A stretch of 64,000 bases of DNA, from contig NZ_JBBOUI010000001.1 of NCBI RefSeq assembly GCF_038005985.1, positions 3,543,501 to 3,607,500 of the forward strand. Direction: 5' to 3'. The notes below the pieces were generated by a model. The model ran no database searches. It saw only the letters and a program-made list of their open reading frames with translations, and was not told the origin of the DNA. Below are positions 45,572 to 54,558 of this stretch, in pieces; within the stretch, counting starts at the first letter, position 1; each line of letters opens with the position of its first letter. The position numbers were made by a program, and so were the translations under genes. The stretch is from Solibacillus sp. FSL R7-0682 (lineage in GTDB: Bacteria > Bacillota > Bacilli > Bacillales_A > Planococcaceae).

Positions 45572-45622
45572 AAAAAAGCTCGTAAAACTACTTTTAAGTG
45601 TAGTTTACGAGCTTCTTTTTTT
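45572..45622. terminator. Bidirectional terminator between the EAL gene and the exporter genes
   Basis: 15-16-bp perfect arms (45576-45591 with 45600-45614) flanked by an A run and a T run. The minus-strand exporter gene stops inside the hairpin. Confidence 0.93.
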
Positions 45623-46102
45623 GGCTTTCATAAATGATTGAATCGACGTTTTTCCTTTATTTTTTGATTTCAATAGTACTTGCATTATTACTTCTGCAAA
45701 TACAAGTCCCATCGCAATTGCACCTGAAATCATAAACGCGCGCATACCGTTTTGTAAACCCATAATATAATCATATTCCATGACATTGCGCATCGTATTG
45801 TACGCAATTCCACCTGGTACTAACGGAATAATACCTGAAACACTAAAAATGATCATCGGCATTCGGAACCTACGAGCAAAAATATGTGCTACAAGTGACA
45901 CGACAAAAGCTCCGATAAAGGAAGCTCGTACTTCGTCGAGTCCATACTCCACTAATAAATAATAAATAGCCCAGCCAACAGCCCCTACAAATCCGCAGGC
46001 AGGTATCGCTTTCGTCGGGGCATTAAAAACGACACCGAAGCAAGCGGTTGCTACAAAACTAATTAGTACTTGCAAGTAGACATTGTCGATTACCATTCTC
46101 AT
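45605..46102 (-). CDS. Threonine/serine exporter family, small subunit (YjjB/DUF3815 type)
   Basis: The 165-residue membrane protein has about five helices and matches the ThrE_2 (DUF3815) half of the exporter family. MPMIIFSVSGIIPLVPGGIAYNTMRNVMEYDY is the conserved pore segment, mirrored in the partner gene by a similar VMPLVPGLLITNAVRDLM. In E. coli the YjjP/YjjB pair has been linked to succinate export; ThrE exports threonine and serine. It starts 9 bases after the partner gene. GGAGGG lies 3 bases before the called ATG and 9 before an in-frame ATG two codons on, so the second may be the true start. Confidence 0.88.
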   Translation of the reverse strand: MRMVIDNVYLQVLISFVATACFGVVFNAPTKAIPACGFVGAVGWAIYYLLVEYGLDEVRASFIGAFVVSLVAHIFARRFRMPMIIFSVSGIIPLVPGGIAYNTMRNVMEYDYIMGLQNGMRAFMISGAIAMGLVFAEVIMQVLLKSKNKGKTSIQSFMKAKKRSS

Positions 46103-46111
46103 TGCCCTCCT

Positions 46112-46858
46112 TTAAAATGACAGCACAAGTGCAATACCTGAGCCAATAGCAAATGCTGTTAAAAAAGCTTCCGCTCCCTTTCCCATACCTGATGTAAAAT
46201 GCCCAGCCATGAGGTCCCGCACAGCATTTGTAATGAGCAATCCCGGTACAAGCGGCATAACGGAGCCAATAATAATTTTGTCAACTTCCGTTCCAAATCC
46301 GAAATGTACAGCAATCGAAGCGACTACACCAACACCAACCGCTGCTAAAAATTCCGAGAAAAATTTTACCCGAGTAACATTATGAATAATCGTAACAATG
46401 TAAAGTCCAAGGCCTCCTGCAATAAATGCCGCCGGAATGTCACTTAACATCCCTTTAAACATTAAAAGGAAGCTACTACTCGCTATACTAGCTGCCAAAA
46501 CTTGTAAAATAATTGGTAAAAAATAATTTGTCTTTTCTATCTTCTTTAGCTCGTCATACGCCTGCTCTAGTGTTATTATTTGAGATGTAAGCTTACGCGA
46601 AACATTATTAACGAGGACAATTCGATGTAAATCAGTAATTCTCGTCGAAATCGATGTAATTCTTGTAGGCTGAGTCCGACCGAGTGAAAAAATAATTCCC
46701 GTCGGTGTGACATAGCTTTGTGCGTCCATCATATTTTGTGAGCGGGCCATTCGTAACATTGTATCTTCTACACGATATGTCTCCGCACCACTTTCCATCA
46801 TGATGCGACCCGCCAGTAAAAAGCAGTCAATCGCCAATTCATTATGCTCAGAATTCAT
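46112..46858 (-). CDS. Threonine/serine exporter family, large subunit (YjjP/DUF1212 type)
   Basis: The 248-residue partner subunit (ThrE_1). The soluble N-terminal part has the family phrase LLAGRIMMESGAETYRVEDTMLRMA; helices follow, including GLYIVTIIHNVTR and IIIGSVMPLVPGLLITNAVRDLMAGH. I start it at 46858: GGAGG lies about 11 bases upstream and the family begins close to this point. An in-frame ATG at 46909 lacks a site. The two genes make a two-component exporter in the cytoplasmic membrane; the exported acid or amino acid is not clear. Confidence 0.88.
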   Translation of the reverse strand: MNSEHNELAIDCFLLAGRIMMESGAETYRVEDTMLRMARSQNMMDAQSYVTPTGIIFSLGRTQPTRITSISTRITDLHRIVLVNNVSRKLTSQIITLEQAYDELKKIEKTNYFLPIILQVLAASIASSSFLLMFKGMLSDIPAAFIAGGLGLYIVTIIHNVTRVKFFSEFLAAVGVGVVASIAVHFGFGTEVDKIIIGSVMPLVPGLLITNAVRDLMAGHFTSGMGKGAEAFLTAFAIGSGIALVLSF

Positions 46859-47005
46859 TACACTTCGGACCTCCTTCCACTTATTAGCCCATATTACTTG
46901 ATGTTCCATGAAAAAGACAGCCTTTTTTCAGACGTTTTGTGCTACGTGGATACGTTCATTTTCTTGATTTTCCTTACGTACTATATAAAAGTAAAAATCA
47001 CATAT

Positions 47006-47034
47006 TTTACCAAACACCTTTATGGTGTTATAAT
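47006..47034 (+). promoter_or_regulatory. Promoter of the polysaccharide deacetylase gene
   Basis: TTTACC (47006-47011), a 17-base spacer and TATAAT (47029-47034) with an extended TGT before it. The spacer contains the small palindrome ACACC-TTTAT-GGTGT (47014-47028), which might be a regulator site. Confidence 0.6.
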
Positions 47035-47064
47035 ACTTTTTTCAAAGAAAGGGGCGCATACAGC

Positions 47065-48465
47065 ATGAACAAAACACCTCGGAAAAGACGCGGACCTTGG
47101 ATTGATTTACTACTCATTAGTACTATTTTTATTCTTGGGACTGCCATCGTTTACTTAACCGTGTTAAGTGAAGAACCTATCTTCTCAATGAAAGAAGATA
47201 CTTTTACGGAGGCCACCTCAAATATTTCTGAAGAAGAATCAAGCTTTCCAGGAGTACGCATCGTAACAGATATTTCTAATGACGAAAAAATGCCATTTGC
47301 TATTCAATATCCACTTACTAAGTTTGAATCATTCAATGAAGTAATTTTAGCTTACATTGAAGCTTCTAAAGACTATTACATAAGTACGATGCGATTACAA
47401 GATGTGAAAGAGCACACCGGCGAGCTCAACATCAGTTTTGAAACATATGAGCATGATCACTACTATTCATTCGTATTAACAAATAAAACTGTTTTAAATA
47501 ACGAGGAACACCAAACGACAGTTCAAACTTTTTTAATCGATCACGAAACGGGTGAGCTCTTTAATATGCAAACATTGTTAAATGATGACTTAAAAAGCTT
47601 AGAAACATTAGCAACGCATATTCAATCCGACATTGAGAAAAACCCGAAGTTTGAGGGGCAAATTTTAGAGCAACAATTAAAGAAAGCTACTGAGCCAAAG
47701 TGGGAGTTATTCCAACGTTTTTCATTACAAGAGGAGTCGCTTGTCATTTATTTCGATGAAGGTGAAATTACTAAGTCACAAGCTGGGCTACCAACGGTTG
47801 AAATATCGTTATCTTTTATCAATCCATTACTTTCTGCTGATTTCCAAATTGGCATGCAAGCTGGTGAAACAATTCAGCCACCAAAGGAATTGGATCCAAC
47901 AAAAAAGCATATCGCGCTAACATTTGATGACGGTCCACATCCACAAGTTACGAAACAAATTTTATCATTGCTTGCAAAATACGACGCAAAAGCGACTTTC
48001 TTCATGCTTGGGAGCCGCGTCCAATACTACCCTCATTTAGTAGTTGAAATACGCCAATCAGGTCATGAAATTGGCAACCATTCTTGGACGCATCCCGTCT
48101 TAACAAAAATGTCGGCTGCGGACATTAAAAAGGAATTTGAATCAACAGAGCAAGCAATTGTAAATGCCATTGGCGAAAATTCAACTCTGTTCCGTCCACC
48201 GTATGGCGCCATCGATGACTCAGTACGCGCCATTATTCCGCGCCAATCCATTAACTGGACAATTGATACGCTCGATTGGAAGCACCGTGATCCATCTAGT
48301 TTATTACCGATGATACAAAAATCGCTACATAACAACGCAATTGTGTTAATGCATGACATTCATCAATCAACAGCAGACGGACTTGAACCGGTGCTAAAAT
48401 ATTTACAAAGCGAAGGTTATGAATTTGTGACCGTATCGGAGATTTTACAACTACATGAGAAGTAA
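47065..48465 (+). CDS. pdaC: Peptidoglycan/polysaccharide deacetylase, PdaC-like
   Basis: The 466-residue protein starts at 47065 (AAAGGGGCG upstream) with one N-terminal membrane anchor (residues 13-32). A middle domain (about 60-270) resembles the DUF4163/DUF3298 region of B. subtilis PdaC, whose length (467) it shares. The NodB deacetylase domain starts near 283: LTFDDGPHP with D288 and D289 (catalytic base and metal), SGHEIGNHSWTHP (metal histidines), FRPPYGAID and VLMHDIHQSTADGL. PdaC removes acetyl groups from MurNAc and chitooligosaccharides, changing lysozyme sensitivity. The catalytic side should face outside. The assignment to PdaC rather than another anchored deacetylase is by architecture. 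Confidence 0.85.
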   Translation: MNKTPRKRRGPWIDLLLISTIFILGTAIVYLTVLSEEPIFSMKEDTFTEATSNISEEESSFPGVRIVTDISNDEKMPFAIQYPLTKFESFNEVILAYIEASKDYYISTMRLQDVKEHTGELNISFETYEHDHYYSFVLTNKTVLNNEEHQTTVQTFLIDHETGELFNMQTLLNDDLKSLETLATHIQSDIEKNPKFEGQILEQQLKKATEPKWELFQRFSLQEESLVIYFDEGEITKSQAGLPTVEISLSFINPLLSADFQIGMQAGETIQPPKELDPTKKHIALTFDDGPHPQVTKQILSLLAKYDAKATFFMLGSRVQYYPHLVVEIRQSGHEIGNHSWTHPVLTKMSAADIKKEFESTEQAIVNAIGENSTLFRPPYGAIDDSVRAIIPRQSINWTIDTLDWKHRDPSSLLPMIQKSLHNNAIVLMHDIHQSTADGLEPVLKYLQSEGYEFVTVSEILQLHEK

Positions 48466-48474
48466 CTTAAAGAG

Positions 48475-48511
48475 GTGTTTTGTAATGATTTCATTACAAA
48501 ACCCTTTTTTT
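48475..48511 (+). terminator. Terminator of the deacetylase gene
   Basis: GTTTTGTAATGA and TCATTACAAAAC (12 bp) with a very short loop, followed by CCCTTTTTTT. Confidence 0.88.
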
Positions 48512-48521
48512 ATCCAGCCCC

Positions 48522-49280
48522 TTATTTTATAAATGCCATCACTTCAACCCCCTGCATTAGCAAGCTTTCTTTTGTACGCTTTGCAAAAGCTACGGCATGT
48601 TTGCTATCTCCATGTATGCAAATGCTGTCTGCCCTTAATGGGACAATGTTTTTTTGAACCGTTGTAACTTGTCCTTCCTTCACCATTTGAATGATTTGTG
48701 CAATGGCTTGCTGTTCATCTGTAATAAGCGCATTTGGTTGTTTACGGGATGTTAATTTCCCGTCTTGCTGATAGGTACGATCCGCAAATACTTCATGAAC
48801 GGTTGATAAGCCAATTCGTTCACCAGCCTTTGTTAATTCACTCGATGCTAAGCCATATAATAGTAAGTGTGGGGAACAATCATATACTGCGCTTGCAATG
48901 GCCTGTGCAAGCTCACGATTTACCGACGCCATATTATAGAGCGCACCATGTGGCTTCACATGCTGCATTTTGATGCCCTTTGCCGTTAAAAACCCTTGCA
49001 ATGCACCAATTTGGTAGACGACCATATCATATGCCTCTTGTGAAGTAATATTCATTTCACGACGACCAAAGCCATTTAAATCTGGAAGTCCTGGATGTGC
49101 ACCGATTTGTACATTGTTCTTGATGGCAAGCTCTACGGTTTCACGCATAACTGTGGGATCTCCTGCATGAAACCCACACGCAATATTAGCCGATGTCACA
49201 TATTTTAATATTTCCTCTTGCTCGCCTAAGTTATACCGACCAAAGCTTTCCCCTAAATCACAATTCAAATCCACACGCAT
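48522..49280 (-). CDS. pxpA: 5-oxoprolinase subunit A (LamB/YcsF family)
   Basis: The 252-residue protein is a full-length LamB/YcsF member: [14 protein letters not shown] at the N-terminus, [33 protein letters not shown] and VKPHGALYN are the family's conserved blocks. With PxpB and PxpC it forms the bacterial ATP-dependent 5-oxoprolinase, which opens pyroglutamate to glutamate and removes this damage product of glutamine. AGGAGAG precedes the ATG. Unlike the B. subtilis gene order, pxpA is divergent from pxpBC here, with under 100 bases between, so the two halves share one control region. Confidence 0.94.
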   Translation of the reverse strand: MRVDLNCDLGESFGRYNLGEQEEILKYVTSANIACGFHAGDPTVMRETVELAIKNNVQIGAHPGLPDLNGFGRREMNITSQEAYDMVVYQIGALQGFLTAKGIKMQHVKPHGALYNMASVNRELAQAIASAVYDCSPHLLLYGLASSELTKAGERIGLSTVHEVFADRTYQQDGKLTSRKQPNALITDEQQAIAQIIQMVKEGQVTTVQKNIVPLRADSICIHGDSKHAVAFAKRTKESLLMQGVEVMAFIK

Positions 49281-49377
49281 GTTTCACACTCTCCTATTTT
49301 TGGAATTTTCCGATTCATTATGCTACTATTATGCCATATTTATGAAAGTTCACCTATCCAATTTTCGAGGTAAGCCA

Positions 49378-50076
49378 ATGATAAAATTACAGTTTAAACA
49401 ACTAAGTGAGGGTGCCGTATTCGTTGTGGTCAGTGATACGATAAACGAACAAGCACAGCAACTAATTCAACATTACATAGTGCAACTGAAGCAAAAGCCT
49501 TTTCCTGGTTTACTTGAAATTGTGCCGAGTTATACAAATTTCTGCGTCTACTATGATCCCATTTTAGTAACAAAGTCATTAAAAACCCCCTTTACAAAAA
49601 CAAGTGCAGAAAAAGTGAAACAATATATTGAGGAGTTGCTAACAACGGTCGACATTACAACAGATCACAACACTCGTGTCATAGAAATTCCCGTTCATTA
49701 TGGTGGAGTAGAAGGCCCTGATTTACAATATGTTGCCGAAGTAAATGGTCTAACACCGGAAGAAGTCATTGCTATACATACATCGAAAGAATATATCGTA
49801 TACATGCTTGGCTTCGCACCAGGCTTCCCATTTTTAGGAGGACTCGACAAGCGCATCACTACCCCTAGACGTACATCGCCACGTCTTGAAATTGTAGCAG
49901 GTTCTGTCGGCATTGCAGGTGAACAAACCGGGATTTATCCCCTTGCCACACCAGGGGGCTGGCAAATTATTGGACGTACTACGTTGCCACTATTTTTACC
50001 AAATGAAACACCACCGACATTACTACGTGCTGGAGACCGCATCAAATTTATAGCAGTAAAGGAGGTATCCTCTTGA
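49378..50076 (+). CDS. pxpB: 5-oxoprolinase subunit B (KipI family)
   Basis: The 232-residue allophanate hydrolase subunit 1-like protein. I start it at 49378, which has GAGGT upstream and matches the normal family length; the frame is open further upstream with an ATG at 49342 that is less likely. Conserved parts are RVIEIPVHYGGVEGPDL, VIAIHTSKEYIVYMLGFAPGFPFLGGLDKRI and GSVGIAGEQTGIYPLATPGGWQIIGRT. In B. subtilis the homologue KipI also inhibits the sporulation kinase KinA. It forms the ATP-dependent complex with PxpC, whose gene overlaps it. Confidence 0.93.
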   Translation: MIKLQFKQLSEGAVFVVVSDTINEQAQQLIQHYIVQLKQKPFPGLLEIVPSYTNFCVYYDPILVTKSLKTPFTKTSAEKVKQYIEELLTTVDITTDHNTRVIEIPVHYGGVEGPDLQYVAEVNGLTPEEVIAIHTSKEYIVYMLGFAPGFPFLGGLDKRITTPRRTSPRLEIVAGSVGIAGEQTGIYPLATPGGWQIIGRTTLPLFLPNETPPTLLRAGDRIKFIAVKEVSS

Positions 50077-50999
50077 TAAAAGTACTTAAACCCGGTTTTT
50101 CTTCTACTATTCAAGATGCTGGGCGCACCGGCTATCAGCAATATGGAATTATTGTTAGTGGAGTTATGGACCAAGTCGCCTTTCGAATTGGCAATGCCTT
50201 ATTAAACCAAACAAATAAAGCTGCAATAGAAATGACACTAATTGGAGGAACTTTTCAGTTTACAAAGCAAACGACAATCGTTCTAACTGGGGGAACTATC
50301 TATGCAACACTTAATAACAAAAGCATTCCAATGTATAAACCGATTACCATTCATGCGGGTGATTTGTTAACTTGTGGTGCCATACGTAATGGGGCACGTA
50401 GCTATTTATGTATTGTAGGTGGATTTAATGTAGCTACTGTATTGGGAAGTAAGAGTACTTATTTAAAGGCAAAACTCGGGGGTTTAGAAGGCCGTGCATT
50501 AAAAGTAACAGATGAAGTTCCATACAATGATTCAACAACGCACTTTACCAAGCAATACTACACACCAAATGTACTTTATCAAAAACAGCCTATTCGTATA
50601 TTAACAGGCACTGAATGGAACGAACTAAGTGTGACCGATCAAAGACTTTTTCTCGAGCAAACGTACACAATTTCTTTAGAAGCTGATCGTATGGGCTATC
50701 GTTTACATACACCCAGACCCACTTTTTTTGAAAAACCCATTGAGTTGTTATCAGAAGCAGTAACGTTTGGGACCATTCAACTACCGCCAAGCGGACAGCC
50801 CATCATTTTAATGGCAGACTGTCAAACAACAGGAGGGTATCCGAAAATTGGTCAAGTGATTACAGCTGATCTCCCCCGCCTTGCACAGCTTCCACCAACA
50901 CAGACGATACAATTTCAAGTTGTCACACTCGAACAAGCAGAGGCAGCATATGCGCGATTGGAAAAACACTTACAGTTACTTGAACTAATACGCTGCTGA
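50073..50999 (+). CDS. pxpC: 5-oxoprolinase subunit C (KipA/biotin-dependent carboxyltransferase-like family)
   Basis: The 308-residue allophanate hydrolase subunit 2-like protein starts with a TTG that overlaps the pxpB stop (TTGA), with AAGGAGGT upstream. Signature text: VLKPGFSSTIQDAGRTGYQQYGI, SGVMDQVAFRIGNALLNQ, RSYLCIVGGFNV, and the C-terminal PPSGQPIILMADCQTTGGYPKIG. It completes the PxpABC 5-oxoprolinase. Gene overlap and the start codon show tight coupling of B and C. Confidence 0.93.
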   Translation: MIKVLKPGFSSTIQDAGRTGYQQYGIIVSGVMDQVAFRIGNALLNQTNKAAIEMTLIGGTFQFTKQTTIVLTGGTIYATLNNKSIPMYKPITIHAGDLLTCGAIRNGARSYLCIVGGFNVATVLGSKSTYLKAKLGGLEGRALKVTDEVPYNDSTTHFTKQYYTPNVLYQKQPIRILTGTEWNELSVTDQRLFLEQTYTISLEADRMGYRLHTPRPTFFEKPIELLSEAVTFGTIQLPPSGQPIILMADCQTTGGYPKIGQVITADLPRLAQLPPTQTIQFQVVTLEQAEAAYARLEKHLQLLELIRC

Positions 51000-51003
51000 C
51001 ACC

Positions 51004-51052
51004 AAATAAAACCACAAGCATGCCCTCATAATGCGTGCTTGTGGTTCCTTTT
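51004..51052. terminator. Bidirectional terminator between pxpC and the beta-propeller gene
   Basis: AACCACAAGCA (51010-51020) and TGCTTGTGGTT (51036-51046) are perfect 11-bp arms, with an A-rich left flank and CCTTTT on the right. Confidence 0.85.
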
Positions 51053-51060
51053 AAGTCTAG

Positions 51061-53217
51061 TTAAAATCCAACCATTTGCTGTTTTTTAAATGTTTTGCCG
51101 TCATAGCTCGTAATCTTCGAGCGAGATACAGTGTACAGCTCGTTATCGATATATAAAAGTCGCTGAACTGTATTGTATGAATCCTCATATTGCTCACCTG
51201 GTCTTGCTAGCTCCATTAATTCTCCTGTAAGTGTAATACCTGAAGAAGTAACTTTATAAATATGTGCCCCTGTACCTTCATATTTCAGGCGACCTTCCTC
51301 ATCCGTTTCTTTATATACTGTTATCGGGAATCCGAATAGGTCATTACGTGAATCTCTAAACAACGCTTTATGATCATAGTTGACACTTGAATACGTCCCC
51401 AATCCACCAATTATAACCGCCTGTTGCTCCACTGGTTTATTTAAGTTTGTTACATTAAACAAGCTCAGTTTCATGCCTTTTGTCACAACAAATGGCTCTT
51501 TTGAATTTTCATCCATCCGCAATTCCGTATCATATCCAATGCCTAAAAGATGATTTTCACCAATTGGATGTAAATAATTACTGAATCCTGGTATTTTTAA
51601 TTCCCCTAATACTTTTGGTGCTTTTGGATTTTTCGTATCAATGACGAATAATGGATCTGTTTCTTTAAATGTTACTAAGTACGCTTTATCGCCCATAAAA
51701 CGAGCCGAATAAATACGTTCACCCTTTGCTAAATCATTCACAGCACCGACCTGCTTAAGCTTGCTGTCTAAAATAATTAAGTGATTTTTCGAATTTGCCT
51801 CTGTTCCCCACGCACTCCCCTCTGTTGTTGCAATACGTAAGTAACCATTATGCTCATCCATTGAAAATTGATTTAATACCGAACCCTTTACTTTTCCTTG
51901 TGCATCCATTGAAATTGATGTTTTATCAATCGTAATTTTGTAAATCGTCGTTTCATTTTCCTGTTTTGGCAATACAATATTTGTCGTACTATCCACTAAT
52001 GATCTTTCCTCAATAGCGCCAGATGTAAATGGCAACCAATTATAATTCATCGACGCAATATAAATTGCTTTTGGTGACATATAGAGTTGACCACGATTTC
52101 CTAAAAAGCTTTGTGTATTCCACTTTGCTGTTTTTGCCTTGCTCACATCAATAGCCGACACGATTAAATAATTTGGTGCAGGATTTTCTGGAAGTACTCG
52201 AATTTTATCAAATGGTAGTAGCTGCTCACCATCCCCATCATAAGTAGATGGACGAAGCTCTACATTCGGATTTTCAGGTAAAATCCAGTAGCTTGGTGTA
52301 CGACTAGATACAACATATAAATAATTCCCTGATTTACGAATGTTTACAATATCTCCATCATGGCCTACCTCACGAATGAGTGCAGGATTTTTCGCATCAC
52401 TTACATCATAAAAAGCGACCTTTGTAACAGACTTTCCGTCATAATAAGGCTCTTTTTGTGTTTGCACATATTCTGCGTATGCCACAATTAATGTTTGATC
52501 ATGTAACATCAATTGCGTTGGATAAACGTCCTTTTTCACGACGAGTCGCTTCACAACTTTCAAATCTTTCGCATCTACAATAATAATTCGATTATCAACA
52601 AGAGTATAAATGTATTGACCATCTGTAACTGTAATATCACCTTCTTCAATTCCTTCTACTTGGTTATTCGTTGAAGAAAATTCCCCACCTCCAGAGCCCA
52701 TTGCACTATTATCTGCCATAGATTCTGATTTAGAATCTTCTGTTGTTGCCATACCTTCTCGCTCAATGCTAGAAGCGGCTTGCTCTGTTGCTAAATAGTT
52801 TTCAAAATATGTCTTTAAATCCTTTTCCGATGAAATTTTATCTATCTTCCCTACAAGTTGCACTGTAAATTCCTCATTACCCAGTAGCTTTGAAGTCTTT
52901 TCGTAAGCATCTTTCTTCACTGTAATTGTATACGTACCTACTGGTAGCCCACTTACAGTCAACGTTTTTCTTGTTTCATCTAAAACAAGCGCTTGTTGTT
53001 TTAGCTCTTTTCCGCTAGCATCTTTCACAACAATCATGCCATTTGTCAGGCTGTCCTTTTTCAAAGCTTGCTTAAAGGAAATCACATAGGCATCCCCTTC
53101 TTTAATTACCGCCTTTGTTGCCGCTTCTACTTGACCTCCCAACATAAAATAACTACTTATTAATATCGCTATTAATGATGCAATAATGCCAATTCCATAC
53201 CATTTGCTTTTAGACAT
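51061..53217 (-). CDS. Secreted beta-propeller domain protein (PF09826-type)
   Basis: The 718-residue protein starts at 53217 behind GGGAGGG. It has a signal peptide or anchor (MSKSKWYGIGIIASLIAILISSYFMLGG), a small Ig-like region (about 35-110, with VKDASGKELKQQ), a Ser/Glu-rich linker (about 140-170), and a large C-terminal domain from FSSTNNQVEGIEEGDITVTDGQYIYTLVDNRIIIVDAKDLKVVKRL on. This last phrase is typical of the secreted beta-propeller family (Beta_propel), with repeated YLVTFKETDPLFVIDTKNPKAPKVLGELKIPGF-like blades. No enzymatic motif is seen; function is unknown in all species, and surface adhesion or sensing is a guess. Confidence 0.85.
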   Translation of the reverse strand: MSKSKWYGIGIIASLIAILISSYFMLGGQVEAATKAVIKEGDAYVISFKQALKKDSLTNGMIVVKDASGKELKQQALVLDETRKTLTVSGLPVGTYTITVKKDAYEKTSKLLGNEEFTVQLVGKIDKISSEKDLKTYFENYLATEQAASSIEREGMATTEDSKSESMADNSAMGSGGGEFSSTNNQVEGIEEGDITVTDGQYIYTLVDNRIIIVDAKDLKVVKRLVVKKDVYPTQLMLHDQTLIVAYAEYVQTQKEPYYDGKSVTKVAFYDVSDAKNPALIREVGHDGDIVNIRKSGNYLYVVSSRTPSYWILPENPNVELRPSTYDGDGEQLLPFDKIRVLPENPAPNYLIVSAIDVSKAKTAKWNTQSFLGNRGQLYMSPKAIYIASMNYNWLPFTSGAIEERSLVDSTTNIVLPKQENETTIYKITIDKTSISMDAQGKVKGSVLNQFSMDEHNGYLRIATTEGSAWGTEANSKNHLIILDSKLKQVGAVNDLAKGERIYSARFMGDKAYLVTFKETDPLFVIDTKNPKAPKVLGELKIPGFSNYLHPIGENHLLGIGYDTELRMDENSKEPFVVTKGMKLSLFNVTNLNKPVEQQAVIIGGLGTYSSVNYDHKALFRDSRNDLFGFPITVYKETDEEGRLKYEGTGAHIYKVTSSGITLTGELMELARPGEQYEDSYNTVQRLLYIDNELYTVSRSKITSYDGKTFKKQQMVGF

Positions 53218-53314
53218 AAAAATCCCTCCCATTTTGTTATATGTATCAAATTAGACTTGCAATTCAGAAAATAGTTACAATGTATTTTGTATTTTTTGTA
53301 AATATTTTTCAAGC

Positions 53315-53345
53315 GAAAAAACGAGAGGCAAATATTGCCCCTCGT
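53315..53345 (-). terminator. Terminator of the lysine-catabolism-type operon
   Basis: ACGAGAGGC and GCCCCTCGT (9 bp, one mismatch) with a 7-base loop, followed by a T run on the minus strand. It lies 9 bases after the acyl-CoA dehydrogenase stop codon. Confidence 0.85.
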
Positions 53346-53353
53346 ACTTAAAG

Positions 53354-54547
53354 CTATACTTCGAACGGCCAGCTAGGTAGCATTCGACGTAGTTTCTTGT
53401 CCGCACGCTTTCCTAATACATAATCTGCCTGCATCATTGTATGAATTTCTCGTGTCCCTTCATAAATAACTGGCGCTTTCGAATTACGTAAATAACGTGC
53501 TACTGGATAGTCATCAGAATATCCATATGCCCCATGAATTTGTAGCGCATCATCCGCAGCCTTATTCGCAAAATCACACGCCTGCCACTTTGCTAAGGAT
53601 GTCTCACGTGTATTGCGGACACCCTTATTTTTCAGCTCGCCGACTCGATACACAAGTAGGCGACTCATTTCATAGCCTGCCTCCATCTTCGCAAGCATTT
53701 GGCCGACTAGTTGATGCTCCCCAATAGGCTTTCCAAAGGTTTCGCGTTCCTGACAGTACTTTACGCTTGCTTCAATACAGGCTTGCATGAGACCGACTGC
53801 ACCCGCTGCCACTGTAAAACGCCCATTATCAAGGGCAGACATCGCAATTTTAAAACCCTCACCTTCTTCACCAAGCAAGTTTTCAGCAGGAATTTTGACA
53901 TCTTCAAAAAAGAGCTCGCCGGTATTACCTGCACGGATACCATACTTGCCCTTAATCGCCTTCGAGCTAAAGCCTTCCCATGTGCGCTCCACAATAAATG
54001 CTGAAATTCCATGATGGAGCTTTTCCTTATCCGTATAGGCGAAGACAATAAAGTGATCTGCCACATCACAGAGGGAAATCCATGTTTTTTGCCCGTTTAG
54101 AATATAATAGTCACCTTCACGTCTAGCAAACGAGCTCATAGCAGCTACATCAGATCCTGCACCAGGCTCTGTTAAGCCGAATGCACCAATTTTTTCACCC
54201 TTTGCTTGCGGAGTTAAATACTTTTCTTTTTGTCCTTCTGTTCCCCACTGCATAAGTGTCATGCTATTTAACCCAGTATGCACGGACACTGCCGTACGAA
54301 AGGCAGTATCTCCGCGCTCAAGCTCCTCACAAACAATCGCTAATGCATTGTAATCCATACCAGCTCCACCGTATTTTTCAGGTACACAGACGCCCATAAA
54401 TCCGAGTTCTGCTAGACGTTTCCAAATACTTTGATCAAAGCCACCTTGAGCATCCCATTCCGCAATGTTAGGCATAATTTCTGTGTCAACAAACTGACGA
54501 ACTGTTTTGCGTAAAAGCACTTGCTCCTCTGTAAAATCAAAATTCAT
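53354..54547 (-). CDS. Acyl-CoA dehydrogenase, possibly glutaryl-CoA dehydrogenase
   Basis: The 397-residue flavoenzyme has FGLTEPGAGSDVAAMSS (FAD and substrate binding), WISLCDVADHFIVFA, and the catalytic glutamate E363 in PVIYEGTREIH. DTAFR84TAVSVHTGLN aligns with the block of glutaryl-CoA dehydrogenase (YRSAMSVQSS), where the arginine holds the distal carboxylate; short-chain acyl-CoA dehydrogenases lack it. With a lysine 6-dehydrogenase-like gene directly upstream, a role on glutaryl-CoA from lysine is the best reading, but a different dicarboxyl or branched acyl-CoA cannot be excluded. GGGGTGA precedes the ATG. Third and last gene of the operon. Confidence 0.88.
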   Translation of the reverse strand: MNFDFTEEQVLLRKTVRQFVDTEIMPNIAEWDAQGGFDQSIWKRLAELGFMGVCVPEKYGGAGMDYNALAIVCEELERGDTAFRTAVSVHTGLNSMTLMQWGTEGQKEKYLTPQAKGEKIGAFGLTEPGAGSDVAAMSSFARREGDYYILNGQKTWISLCDVADHFIVFAYTDKEKLHHGISAFIVERTWEGFSSKAIKGKYGIRAGNTGELFFEDVKIPAENLLGEEGEGFKIAMSALDNGRFTVAAGAVGLMQACIEASVKYCQERETFGKPIGEHQLVGQMLAKMEAGYEMSRLLVYRVGELKNKGVRNTRETSLAKWQACDFANKAADDALQIHGAYGYSDDYPVARYLRNSKAPVIYEGTREIHTMMQADYVLGKRADKKLRRMLPSWPFEV

Positions 54548-54558
54548 TTAAATCACCC

